Origin: Chloroflexota bacterium
GTDB taxonomy: Bacteria > Chloroflexota > Anaerolineae > Aggregatilineales > Phototrophicaceae
Assembly: GCA_013388745.1 (NCBI GenBank)
Contig: JACAER010000037.1
Location: 21,427 to 85,426, forward strand
DNA length: 64,000 nt
Reading direction: 5' to 3'
Part shown: piece by piece, positions 9,018 through 17,259 of the stretch
Layout: every line of letters begins with the position of its first letter
Numbering within the stretch: position 1 is the stretch's first letter
The notes under the pieces: generated by a model
Seen by the model: the letters and a program-made list of their open reading frames with translations, nothing else
Databases searched by the model: none
Told to the model about the DNA's origin: nothing
Translations under genes and position numbers: made by a program

Positions 9018-9126
9018 TGACCCCACCCCAACCCCTCCCCGGCAGCGGAGAGGGGCTAAAAGCGCGCGTATTTCCGTCTTTGCTCCCCCTTTGTGTGCTT
9101 GCGGGGAAAGGGGGACGGGGGATAGG
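9018..9126. repeat. C/G-tract intergenic repeat-like element
   Basis: This non-coding stretch is made of alternating C-runs and G-runs (ACCCCACCCC, CCCCTCCCC, then GAGAGGGG; later CTCCCCC with GGGGAAAGGGGG). The runs can pair with each other as two imperfect hairpins. It looks like the dispersed C/G-tract intergenic repeats found in many GC-rich genomes, but no second full copy lies in this window, so its repeat status is inferred. Confidence 0.35.
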
Positions 9127-9217
9127 GGTCGATTATTGTGCATTATTATATTTTGATGCAGGGGGTATGGGCTGCTTGTGGGCAGGCTGCCCATGTGCAT
9201 CTTGCCCGCTTTTTCGG

Positions 9218-9223
9218 TATAGT
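9218..9223 (+). promoter_or_regulatory. -10 box of the TPR-kinase gene
   Basis: TATAGT lies 37 bases before the preferred ATG, with no clear -35 box. If it is used, the leader is very short. It also excludes any start codon upstream of about 9230. Confidence 0.4.
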
Positions 9224-9259
9224 CTAGCGCTGTTGCAAATGTGTTCCGTAAACGAGCCT

Positions 9260-12200
9260 ATGTTCCCACCACTCACCAACCGCCAGCCGCCAAAGCTGAC
9301 GGACGACGAACAGCGCACACTGCTGCGCAAACGCCATGCCGGCGACCACAACGACCCGTTCGCCAGCGACCCGGATACCGCTATCCGCGCGGCGGGCCGC
9401 CTGGCGCTGCGGCGCGAGGACATCAACGATGCCTTCATGCTGGGCGACCTGTGCGCGCAAAAAACGCTGAGCAAAGACAACCGCCTGCTGGTGTTTTACG
9501 CCGGCAAAACGCTGCTGGCCTACCGCCGCGCCGCGCAGCGCGCCAAAAACGACATTGACCGCAAACGCGCGCAGCGCGCCATCGAGGAATTTGTCTCCTG
9601 GCTGGTCGATGTCGCCAAAACCTTCCCCAACCGCCGCAATCTGGCGGTGGCGCTGTGGGCGCTGGCCGAAGACGAGGACAGCGACCCGGCGCGCACCAGC
9701 ATCCTGCCCGAAACGCCGCCCAAAGCGCTGGAACGCACCATTGCCGAACTGCTGGCGCTGTACCGCGGCGCCGAACCGCTGGCGCCGGGCACGATGATTA
9801 CCGACGAGCAGCGCACGATTTCCGCCGATCTTTCCGAACCCTATGTTGACCCGCTGGCGACGGTGGCCGATTACGGCGTGGATGTCGCGGCGCTCTCGAT
9901 GGAAATGATCGACGACGCCAGCCGCCCGGACGAAACGCGCATCGAAGAAAAATTGTCGCTTTCTTTTACCTCCGCCGAACCCAACGCCAGCGATTCGCGC
10001 CCGTCGTCGATCATTCTGCTGGGGCAAAAAGCCGCCCCTGCCGACGAGCGCAGCAGCGATTTTCGTGTCGGCAGCCGCATCGAAGGCCGCTACGAAGTGG
10101 CCGATGTGCGCTTCGGCGGCATGGGCGTGGTCTACCTGTGCTACGACCACGAAAACCGCGAACCGGTCGCTATCAAGACTTTCCAGAGCCGCTTTTTGAA
10201 CAACGAACGCGCCGTCGCGCGCTTTGAACAGGAAGCCCTCACCTGGATTCGGCTGGAAAAACATCGGCATATCGTGCAGGCGCGGCTGGTGCAAAACATC
10301 GCCAACCGCCCGCACATCATCCTCGAACACATCAGCGGGCCAGAAGGACTCGGCCCCGACCTGAAAAGCTGGATCGACCACCGCCGGCTTGACCTGCGCC
10401 AATCGATCGAATTCGGCTTGCAGATCGCCGCCGGGATGCAGCACGCTATGCTCAAGGTGCCCGGCCTGGTGCATCGCGATCTCAAGCCGGCCAATATTCT
10501 GGTCACGCACGACAGCATCGCCAAAGTCACCGATTTCGGGCTGGTGCGCTCGCTGGAATGGGACGACATTCCCGGCCCGGTAGAAGATGATTCCTCGTCG
10601 GAAGAGCGCAGCGTGCGCCTGACGAAAATCGGCGCGGTGGTCGGGACGGCGCCGTATATGTCGCCCGAACAGTGCCAGGCACGGGCGGTGGATCTGCGTT
10701 CGGATATCTACGCCTTCGGCTGCGTGCTGTACGAGATGCTCACCGGCCAGTATGTGTTTAAGATGCGCAAGTTCGAAGCCTGGCTGCAGGCCCATGTGCA
10801 TGATCGCCCGCTCTTCGAAGCGCCGCACACACGCCAGATTCCGCCGCGCCTGCGCGAACTGGTGCTGGGCTGCCTGGAAAAAGACCCGCGTGAACGCCCG
10901 CAGTCGTGGGGCGAAATCGTGCTGGAGCTTTCGGCCATCTACAACGATACGCTGGGCGATATGCCCGTGCTGGAAGTCACCGGGCCGCAGCTCGAAGCGC
11001 GCGAGCTGATGGACAAAGGCTATTCGCTGACCGAACTGGGACGCTATGAAGAAGCGCTGGCCGCTTACGATCAGGCTATCGGCCTGCAAACCGATTACGC
11101 CTGGGCTTATGCGCGCAAAGGGCGCACGCTGCGCCTGCTGGAACGCTACGGCGATTCGCTGGCGTGTTATGACAAAGCGCTGGAATTACAGCCCAACTAT
11201 GCCTGGGCCTGGAACGGCAAAGGCATCATTCTGGAACGGCTGAACCGCCACGAAGAAGCCCTGCGCTGCTTCGAGCGCGCGACACAAATCAATCCCAACG
11301 ATGTCTGGTACTGGTACAACTATGCGGACGTGCTGCAAACCATCGGGCGCTATAACGACGCCATCCCGGTGCTGGAACGCGCGCTGAAGATCGACCCGGC
11401 GCATCCTAACAGTTGGGCCAAGCTCGGCCAGATTCGCCGCCTGCTGCACGACTTCCCCGCCGCCGTGTTCGCCTATGAGCGCGCTATCAAGCTCGACCCG
11501 ACTTATGCCTGGGCACACAACGGCTGTGGGCTGGCGCTCAAAGCGCTGGGACGGCTGAAAGACGCGCTGATGTCCTTCAAGCGCGCGGCGCGCTACCAGC
11601 CGAACGAAGTCTGGCACTGGTACAACCTGACAGAAATGCTGGTGGAACTGGGCCAGTATCAGGAAGCCGTTGCGCCCGCGCAGGAAGCCGTGCGCACCGA
11701 CCCGGCGCACGCTTTCAGTTGGGCCAAACTGGGGCAGGTCATGCGCTATGTGCGCCGCTATCACGAGGCGCTGGAGGCATACGACAAAGCCATCACGTTG
11801 CAGCCGGATTACGCCTGGGCCATCAACGGCAAAGGCATCGTGCTGGAACAGTTGGCGCGCTATGAAGAAGCGCTCAAGTGCTATGAAGAGGCTACCAAAC
11901 ACAATTCGAGCGATGTCTGGCACTGGTATAATCGCGGCAACGTGCTGGTGATGCTCAGCCGCTTTCAGGAAGCGCTGCCGCTGCTGCAAAAAGCCACCGA
12001 GATCAACCCACGCCACGCGCGCAGTTGGGCGCGCCTGAGCAATACGCTGCGCAACCTCAAGCGCTACGACGAGGCGCTGGAAACCGCGGCGCAGGCTACA
12101 CGCATCGCGCCGGATTATGCCTGGGCCTGGAACGAGCAGGGCATGACGCTGGAATTGATGGGGCGCTATCAGGAAGCGCTCGATACCTACCGCCGCGCCA

Positions 12201-13297
12201 GCGCTACCGCCCCCAACGAAGCCTATTATCTGTATAAGCAGACCGATATGCTCTCGCAGCTTGACCGCTTTAACGAAGCGCTGGAACTGCTGGAGCAGGC
12301 GCTGCGGCTCGACAACCGCAACCCGCAGATCTGGGCCAAATATGGGCAGGTGCTGCGCCGCCTGAACAAGCTGGAAGAAGCGCTGCACAGTTATACGCGC
12401 GCCGTCGAACTCGATGCGAGCTATGGTTGGGCGTGGAGCGGGCGCGGGCTGACGCTCAGCGCGCTGGGACGCCACGAAGAAGCGCTGCTGTGTTTTGCCA
12501 AAGCCATCGAATCCAATCAGCAGGATGTGTGGTACTGGTACAACTATGCCGATGAGCTGATCGCGCTCAACCGGGTGAGCGACGCGCTCAACGCGCTAGA
12601 AAAAGCGCTGGAACTTAACAGCAGCCACAGCGAAAGCTGGGCCAAGCGCGGGCAAGTCCTGCGGCGTATGGACAAACAGCCCGAATCGCTCGATTCGTAT
12701 GATCGCGCTATCGCGCTCAATCCGCATTATGCCTGGGCGTGGAACGGGCGCGGGCTGACGCTCAAAGAGATGGGGCGGCGCGAAGAAGCGCTGGTCAGTT
12801 ATGAGCGCGCGGTGCAGGAAGACCCGCATGTTGTCTGGTACTATATCAATCAGATTGACGTGCTGCTCGATTTGCAGCGCAAGACGGAAGCGCTCGCCGT
12901 GGACGACCAGGCCACGCGCGTGGCGCCGCACAACCCGACGACGTGGGCGCGGCGCGGGCAGGTGCAGCGGCGGCTGGGCAACTATGAAGACGCGGTGGAC
13001 AGCTACAAAAGAGCGCTCGAACTGGATAACACCTATGCCTGGGCGTGGAACGGGCAGGGATTGGCGCTGGTTTCCTTGGGACGCTGGCAGGAAGCGCTGG
13101 CCTGCTATGATCTGGCCGTGGCCTATGATGCGAACGATGTCTGGTTCTGGCATAATTATGGCGAAGGGCTGATGCAGATCGAACACTGGCGCGAGGCGCT
13201 GGAAAAATTCGAGCGCGCGCTGCACATCGACCCGCATCACGAGCCGACGCTGGAAAAAGTGCGGCAGGTGCGCAGTAAGTTGGATAAAGGGGAATAA
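9260..13297 (+). CDS. Ser/Thr protein kinase with 22 C-terminal TPR repeats
   Basis: The protein has 1345 residues and is soluble. Residues 1-270 are helical and of unknown type. A complete Hanks-type kinase domain spans about 275-560: GGMGVVYL near 286, lysine in VAIKTF, HRDLKPAN at 405-412, DFG at 425-427, and GTAPYMSPEQ. From about 587 to the end there are 22 consecutive 34-residue TPRs. They follow a strict three-unit order: an AWAWNGKG type, a VWYWYNYAD type and a SWAKLGQ type, repeated about seven times. The ATG at 9260 is preferred; ATG 9239 is in the same frame. A nitroreductase remnant and an FHA gene follow. It probably phosphorylates proteins held by the TPR scaffold; the target is unknown. 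Confidence 0.92.
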   Translation: MFPPLTNRQPPKLTDDEQRTLLRKRHAGDHNDPFASDPDTAIRAAGRLALRREDINDAFMLGDLCAQKTLSKDNRLLVFYAGKTLLAYRRAAQRAKNDIDRKRAQRAIEEFVSWLVDVAKTFPNRRNLAVALWALAEDEDSDPARTSILPETPPKALERTIAELLALYRGAEPLAPGTMITDEQRTISADLSEPYVDPLATVADYGVDVAALSMEMIDDASRPDETRIEEKLSLSFTSAEPNASDSRPSSIILLGQKAAPADERSSDFRVGSRIEGRYEVADVRFGGMGVVYLCYDHENREPVAIKTFQSRFLNNERAVARFEQEALTWIRLEKHRHIVQARLVQNIANRPHIILEHISGPEGLGPDLKSWIDHRRLDLRQSIEFGLQIAAGMQHAMLKVPGLVHRDLKPANILVTHDSIAKVTDFGLVRSLEWDDIPGPVEDDSSSEERSVRLTKIGAVVGTAPYMSPEQCQARAVDLRSDIYAFGCVLYEMLTGQYVFKMRKFEAWLQAHVHDRPLFEAPHTRQIPPRLRELVLGCLEKDPRERPQSWGEIVLELSAIYNDTLGDMPVLEVTGPQLEARELMDKGYSLTELGRYEEALAAYDQAIGLQTDYAWAYARKGRTLRLLERYGDSLACYDKALELQPNYAWAWNGKGIILERLNRHEEALRCFERATQINPNDVWYWYNYADVLQTIGRYNDAIPVLERALKIDPAHPNSWAKLGQIRRLLHDFPAAVFAYERAIKLDPTYAWAHNGCGLALKALGRLKDALMSFKRAARYQPNEVWHWYNLTEMLVELGQYQEAVAPAQEAVRTDPAHAFSWAKLGQVMRYVRRYHEALEAYDKAITLQPDYAWAINGKGIVLEQLARYEEALKCYEEATKHNSSDVWHWYNRGNVLVMLSRFQEALPLLQKATEINPRHARSWARLSNTLRNLKRYDEALETAAQATRIAPDYAWAWNEQGMTLELMGRYQEALDTYRRASATAPNEAYYLYKQTDMLSQLDRFNEALELLEQALRLDNRNPQIWAKYGQVLRRLNKLEEALHSYTRAVELDASYGWAWSGRGLTLSALGRHEEALLCFAKAIESNQQDVWYWYNYADELIALNRVSDALNALEKALELNSSHSESWAKRGQVLRRMDKQPESLDSYDRAIALNPHYAWAWNGRGLTLKEMGRREEALVSYERAVQEDPHVVWYYINQIDVLLDLQRKTEALAVDDQATRVAPHNPTTWARRGQVQRRLGNYEDAVDSYKRALELDNTYAWAWNGQGLALVSLGRWQEALACYDLAVAYDANDVWFWHNYGEGLMQIEHWREALEKFERALHIDPHHEPTLEKVRQVRSKLDKGE

Positions 13298-13302
13298 ACC
13301 CG

Positions 13303-13800
13303 ATGGATGTTTACGACGCGATTCGCAGCAAACGCGCGGTGCGGCTGTTCAGCGATCAGCCTGTGCCGCCAGACGTGCTGTAAAAAATTCTCGACGCCGG
13401 GCGGCGCGCCCAGAGCAGCAAAAACACGCAGCCCTGGCAGTTTATCGTCATCCGCGACAAAAACACGCTGGCTGCGCTCGCCACCACGGGGGATTACGCC
13501 GGGCATCTGGCGGGCGCGGATTTTGCTGTCGCCCTGGTCGGCACAAAAACCACCGCCTGGAACAGCTTCGATCTGGGGCAGGCCGCCGCGTATTTGCAGT
13601 TGGCGGCGTGGGAAATGGGCGTCGGCTCGTGTATCGCCGCGATTTATGACGCCGAGCGCGCCAAAACGCTGTTGGGCGTGCCCGCCGAGATGAATTTTTA
13701 CGCGGCGCTGTCCTTCGGCTATCCCGCGCCCGATTTTGTGCCGGCGCAGATGGGCGGGCGCAGGCCGCTGCAACAGGTGGTGCGCTGGGAAAAGTGGTAA
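13303..13800 (+). pseudogene. Nitroreductase-family gene interrupted by an in-frame TAA
   Basis: Reading from the ATG at 13303 gives a full-length 165-residue small nitroreductase (FMN-dependent NAD(P)H oxidoreductase) except for one TAA at codon 27 (13381-13383), between PPDVL and KILDAG. Most relatives have Glu there, so a single GAA to TAA change would explain it. The remaining frame is open and keeps family features (SSKNTQPWQFIVI, then LGQAAAYLQLAAWEMGVGSC). No good start codon with a ribosome site lies just after the stop. Possibilities are a very recent pseudogene, a base-call error or stop read-through. It lies 5 bases after the kinase gene and 4 bases before the FHA gene. Confidence 0.8.
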
Positions 13801-13804
13801 AACG

Positions 13805-14194
13805 ATGCGTATGAAAAAAGAGATTTCCGTGACCTTCATGAGCGGCCCGCTGGACGGCAAAAAACTGGGCTTCGAGCAGCCCGAACCGGGCGAAGAACGT
13901 ATTTTGCACATTGGCCGGCGCGAGGGCTGCGAAATTTATCTGTCGTTCGACAATCAGGTGTCGCGCCTGCACGCCCGTCTGGGCTGCATGTCCACGCCCA
14001 TCACGGCCAGCGACACGGGCAGCGCGCCCTTTGTGCTCTCTTTCTGGCTGGAAGACGAGGGCAGCCGCAACGGCACGTATGTCGAAAAAGACAAAGAGCC
14101 GCTCAGCGGGCGCACGCATCTGCGCCCCGGCACGCTGTTTCGTATCGGGCGCACCTGGCTGCGGCTGGATGTGCCGCTGTCGTATGATGATTGA
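13805..14194 (+). CDS. FHA-domain protein
   Basis: This 129-residue protein is almost entirely one FHA domain: ILHIGRREGCEIYL, then NQVSRLHARL, an unusually long loop (STPITASDTGSAPF), then DEGSRNGTYVEKDKEPL. FHA domains bind phosphothreonine. The gene lies in the same run as the TPR kinase, 507 bases downstream, with only the broken nitroreductase between them. It is therefore a natural candidate partner or substrate of that kinase; this is an inference from position. The start ATGCGTATG is close to the nitroreductase stop, suggesting coupling. The stop overlaps the region just before the DUF2087 start. Confidence 0.88.
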   Translation: MRMKKEISVTFMSGPLDGKKLGFEQPEPGEERILHIGRREGCEIYLSFDNQVSRLHARLGCMSTPITASDTGSAPFVLSFWLEDEGSRNGTYVEKDKEPLSGRTHLRPGTLFRIGRTWLRLDVPLSYDD

Positions 14195-14204
14195 GGTGGC
14201 GTTT

Positions 14205-14489
14205 ATGGACATCCCCGCTGAATTGAGCACGTATATCGATGATGAAGGCCGGCTGAAAGAATGGCCGGCGCGCAAACGCCAGCTTCAGCGCGCGGCGCTG
14301 GAATACCTGGCCTCGAAATTTGAGACCGGGCGCGCCTACAGCGAAAAAGAGGTCAACGATCTCTTAAAACAGTGGCATACCTTCGCGGATTGGGCGCTGC
14401 TGCGGCGCGAAATGTTCGAGGGCGGCCTGCTGAACCGCGACAAAGACGGCGCGCGCTATTGGCGCACGCCCAACACGACGCTGTATTAA
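14205..14489 (+). CDS. DUF2087-domain protein
   Basis: This 94-residue protein matches the DUF2087 pattern: RLKEWPARKRQLQRAALEYLA, then FETGRAYSEKEVNDLLKQWH, DWALLRREMFEGGLLNRDKDGARYWR. The fold is probably a small winged helix, and members are often fused to or next to transcription regulators, so a DNA-binding role is likely but unproven. I chose the ATG at 14205 because GAGGTGG lies 6-7 bases upstream. In-frame ATGs at 14184 and 14187 would overlap the FHA gene. It is the last gene of the kinase-FHA run. Confidence 0.75.
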   Translation: MDIPAELSTYIDDEGRLKEWPARKRQLQRAALEYLASKFETGRAYSEKEVNDLLKQWHTFADWALLRREMFEGGLLNRDKDGARYWRTPNTTLY

Positions 14490-14524
14490 GCGCCCGCCGC
14501 GCCACCCCTCGCCATACTCCCCCC

Positions 14525-14565
14525 ACACAGGCACGCAAAAAACGGGGCGCCAGGCCGCGCCGTTG
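14525..14565 (-). terminator. Terminator-like element related to the 45-bp repeat
   Basis: The plus strand reads AGGCACGCAAAAAACGGGGCG followed by an imperfect GC hairpin. The first bases match the element repeated at 17081 and 18708. Read on the minus strand it is a hairpin followed by six T, as expected for a terminator downstream of the PDZ-kinase gene. Confidence 0.5.
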
Positions 14566-14635
14566 TACTTGGCAGATGCTTGTTATGACATAATACCTTT
14601 ACGAGACGAAAAAGAGCATTCCGGGGCGCTGGCTT

Positions 14636-14771
14636 GTGGCGCTGAAATTTTATACGGATACTCCTATCGCAAAAGCCGTGGCCGTTCAGCTTCGAATGCG
14701 CGGGGTGGATATCGTGCGCTGTGAGGAAGTGGGTTTAGCCGCCGCGGCTGATCTGCTGCGCCAGCGGCATC
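14636..14771 (+). pseudogene. Remnant of a DUF5615 PIN-like gene
   Basis: From the GTG at 14636 the frame reads MALKFYTDTPIAKAVAVQLR, then MRGVDIVRCEEVGLAAA. This looks like the N-terminal third of DUF5615 PIN-like proteins, putative toxin-type nucleases, whose start is typically a short strand with an acidic residue, a helix, then RGxDVVxxxEVGL. Homology stops after about 40 residues, where the frame runs into the 3-prime end of the convergent kinase gene. A TTGGCA/TAATAC pair with a 16-base spacer lies just upstream. The fragment is too short to be active, so I read it as the relic of an inserted, then truncated gene. Confidence 0.5.
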
Positions 14772-16970
14772 TCAGGCCAATGCCGCCGCCAGTTCGCCCA
14801 CGCTGCTATACCGATCGTCTGGATTCTTGGCGAGCGCGCGCAGCACCGCTTGCGCCGCTGCTGCCGGGATGTGTTCATGTGTTGCGCGCGGGTCGGGCGG
14901 CGGCTGCTGCAAATGGGCGAACAACACCTGCCCGGCGCTGCCTTTGAACGGCTTGTCGCCGGTCAGCATTTCGTACAGCACCACCCCTAAGGCATAAATA
15001 TCGGCGCGATGATCGACTTCTTTGGCTGCCAGAATCTGCTCTGGCGCCATATAGTCAATCGTGCCAACGGCGCCCGTGCCGGTCAGCGCGGTGCGCGCGT
15101 CGCGAATCTTGGCAATGCCGAAGTCCATCAGCACAGCCTGTAAGCGCCCCTGGGCTTCGCGCAGCATGATGTTGGAGGGCTTGATGTCGCGGTGAACGAG
15201 TCCCTGCCCGTGGGCATAATCCAGCGCCGCCGCGCAATCCTGGACAAACTGGCGCGTTTCGGCCAAGGAAAATTGGCTGCGCTCTTGCAGCCAAGCGCTT
15301 AATTCCCGCCCCTGCACAAATTCCATCGCCATATAGATGACGCCATCGCTCTCGCCAGAGCTGTAAACTTTGACGATATTGGGATGATCGAGGCTGGCGA
15401 GCGTTTGCGCCTCGCGGGCGAAACGGCGGCGGAAGGCGTCTTCTCCCGCCAGCTCTGCGGGCAAAATCTTGAGCGCCACGGTCTGGCCTGCGCCTACGCC
15501 CTGATAGACTTCACCCATGCCGCCGCGCCCCAACACGCCGAGCACCTGATAGCTGCCCAGGGTGCGCCCAGTGAGCAGGCCGGGATTTTTCACTGCGGGC
15601 ATTTTTTGCCCTGCCGCGAGTTCATTGAGATCGAAGCGAAAACCATAAAAACGTCGGTCAATGACATGCTGCACTCGCTTGCGTGCCGGGTTGAAGAGCA
15701 GCGCTGTCACTGCCGCGCTGACCGCGATCGCCGCGCCCGCTTGCTCCGCGCCCCACAGCGCGCCCAGCGCCGCCTGCGCGCCCCAAAAGATCGCCACGAA
15801 CAGCGCGCCCAGCCCCAGCGTCACCAGCCCGTAGACCAGACCGCGATTAATCGCCAGATCGACATCGTACAGCCGGTAGCGCAGCATGGCGAAGGCAAAG
15901 CCCAGCGGCAGCGCCAGCGTCAGCAGCGTAGAAAGCGGGTAAACGAAGAAAAAGAACAGGCGCAGTGTATCGAGCGGTGCGGCGTTTCTGACCAGTTCGA
16001 GGCTCAGCGGATACAGGGTGTTACTCAGAAACGCAATGACAATGCCCAGACCTGCCCATTTCGTCTGTTGGCGCTGGGTGGGGGTCATGAAGCTGCGGAA
16101 GCGATGCACAAACAACGCGCTGTAGAGCACCGCCAGCACCAGATTTCCGGCGGTGCTGGCCAGCGGGGAGAGCAGATCAAAATTAATGGCCGCCGACCAC
16201 AGCGGATACACGATCAGCAGCAGCAGCGTCCAGCGGGGACGAAATCGACCATCTGGAAACAGCAAGCCGAAGCCCAGCGCAAGCGTGCTGCCAGCAATGA
16301 AGTAAAGCACGCGAAAACTGTTGGCAGCATTATCGAGGTTGGGCAGCGCTTGGCCGAAAATGATCATGGCGATCATCATGGCCAGCGCGGCGTAAAGCGC
16401 CATCCAGTCGTCGGCGCGCCGCCAGGCAATCAAACCCACGACGAACAGCGTGACTCCCATGATCACGATTTCCAGCGCCAGGGCGTAGATGTAGGCTGCC
16501 TGAAAGGGCATGCCCAGCAGTATCGCGCCGCCGATCAGCCAGTTACCGGAGTCACGCACCAGCGTGACATCGCGCGCGGGCGCTTCGCCTGTTTGCACTG
16601 TCAGCGTGAGGGGCGTGCCTGCCGCTTGATTATCAATAGGCACGATCGCCTGGCTGGGGCTTGTTCCCGGCGCTAAAGTCATGCCGTCCACGGCCAACAG
16701 CACATCCCCGTCCTGAATCAACCCCGCCGCCGGGCCATTGGGGTTCGGGCGCAAGATGATGAGGCCATTTTGCGTATCGACCAGATTGAGCGCCACGCAC
16801 AAACAGCCTGTGCGCAGGCCGTGCGCATAGTTGACTAACGCCACACAAAATGTCAGCAGGTTGAACAGGATGAGCAGCGCCCAAAGGCTTTGAATCAAGC
16901 GCGCGCGCCGCGGGTACTTGAGCCGTGTGTAAGTATCGGTCTGAGCAGGGTGTGAATCAGGTACAGGCAT
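14772..16970 (-). CDS. PDZ/multi-TM membrane Ser/Thr protein kinase
   Basis: The protein has 732 residues. The order is an N-terminal TM helix (about 27-48), an extracytoplasmic PDZ-like domain (GPAAGLIQDGDVLLAVDG) and about eight further TM helices (145-435). Then comes RYRLYDVDLAINRGLVYG, a juxtamembrane signature common in multi-TM sensor histidine kinases, and finally a Hanks-type kinase: GRGGMGEVYQG, HRDIKPSN at 593-600, DFG at 616-618, GTIDYMAPEQ. A Ser/Thr kinase output thus sits where a histidine kinase is usual. It may sense a membrane or envelope signal. A minus-strand -10 box precedes it and a terminator-like element follows about 210 bases downstream. Confidence 0.92.
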   Translation of the reverse strand: MPVPDSHPAQTDTYTRLKYPRRARLIQSLWALLILFNLLTFCVALVNYAHGLRTGCLCVALNLVDTQNGLIILRPNPNGPAAGLIQDGDVLLAVDGMTLAPGTSPSQAIVPIDNQAAGTPLTLTVQTGEAPARDVTLVRDSGNWLIGGAILLGMPFQAAYIYALALEIVIMGVTLFVVGLIAWRRADDWMALYAALAMMIAMIIFGQALPNLDNAANSFRVLYFIAGSTLALGFGLLFPDGRFRPRWTLLLLIVYPLWSAAINFDLLSPLASTAGNLVLAVLYSALFVHRFRSFMTPTQRQQTKWAGLGIVIAFLSNTLYPLSLELVRNAAPLDTLRLFFFFVYPLSTLLTLALPLGFAFAMLRYRLYDVDLAINRGLVYGLVTLGLGALFVAIFWGAQAALGALWGAEQAGAAIAVSAAVTALLFNPARKRVQHVIDRRFYGFRFDLNELAAGQKMPAVKNPGLLTGRTLGSYQVLGVLGRGGMGEVYQGVGAGQTVALKILPAELAGEDAFRRRFAREAQTLASLDHPNIVKVYSSGESDGVIYMAMEFVQGRELSAWLQERSQFSLAETRQFVQDCAAALDYAHGQGLVHRDIKPSNIMLREAQGRLQAVLMDFGIAKIRDARTALTGTGAVGTIDYMAPEQILAAKEVDHRADIYALGVVLYEMLTGDKPFKGSAGQVLFAHLQQPPPDPRATHEHIPAAAAQAVLRALAKNPDDRYSSVGELAAALA

Positions 16971-17008
16971 AAGTTTCCGCCAGGCTGGGTAGGCACGCGA
17001 ATAAGGCT

Positions 17009-17014
17009 ATTATA
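17009..17014 (-). promoter_or_regulatory. -10 box of the PDZ-kinase gene
   Basis: A perfect TATAAT on the minus strand lies 39 bases before the kinase start. The -35 region at 17 bases is poor. Confidence 0.45.
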
Positions 17015-17080
17015 CAGCAGCCGCCGGCGCAGAACCCATTTACCTCTGCTGTTTCCCCTTTTTGTGTGTAGGGGTGCAGC

Positions 17081-17140
17081 GCGCTGGCCTGCACACCCAG
17101 GCAGGCACGCAAAAAACGGGGCGACGCACAGGTGCCCCGT
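17081..17140. repeat. 45-bp repeat, copy A, with hairpin
   Basis: Bases 17081-17125 are identical over 45 bp to 18708-18752. The 3-prime part forms a 7-bp stem (ACGGGGC at 17116-17122, GCCCCGT at 17134-17140), and six A precede the stem, giving a U-tract on the minus strand. No minus-strand gene ends here, so this copy may be a relic of duplication. The rest of the 289-base gap holds the -10 boxes of the flanking divergent genes. Confidence 0.7.
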
Positions 17141-17199
17141 CGCTCACACAGTTTTAAAATTGTAATTGTTTCTTATAACCCCAATCACACATCATTGGC

Positions 17200-17205
17200 T
17201 ATAAT
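17200..17205 (+). promoter_or_regulatory. -10 box upstream of the membrane HTH gene
   Basis: A perfect TATAAT lies 55 bases before the start codon at 17260; no recognisable -35 box is at the right distance. Confidence 0.45.
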
Positions 17206-17259
17206 CTTGGAATTGTCATTCTGTTGAACACACTCATATTACGCGGGGAGCCATAAGCG

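Noticed and set aside
9018..9126. CRISPR-like or tandem repeat in the C/G-rich tract
   Set aside because: The runs are irregular in length and spacing, with no constant repeat and spacer pattern.
9224..11089. A 621-residue minus-strand open frame opposite the TPR-kinase gene
   Set aside because: The plus-strand kinase domain is unambiguous here, and the antisense frame has no motif or ribosome site.
9240..13297. The periodic DNA of the TPR region as a possible satellite or CRISPR array
   Set aside because: The period is a multiple of three and the frame is fully open, so the repeats are explained by coding TPRs.
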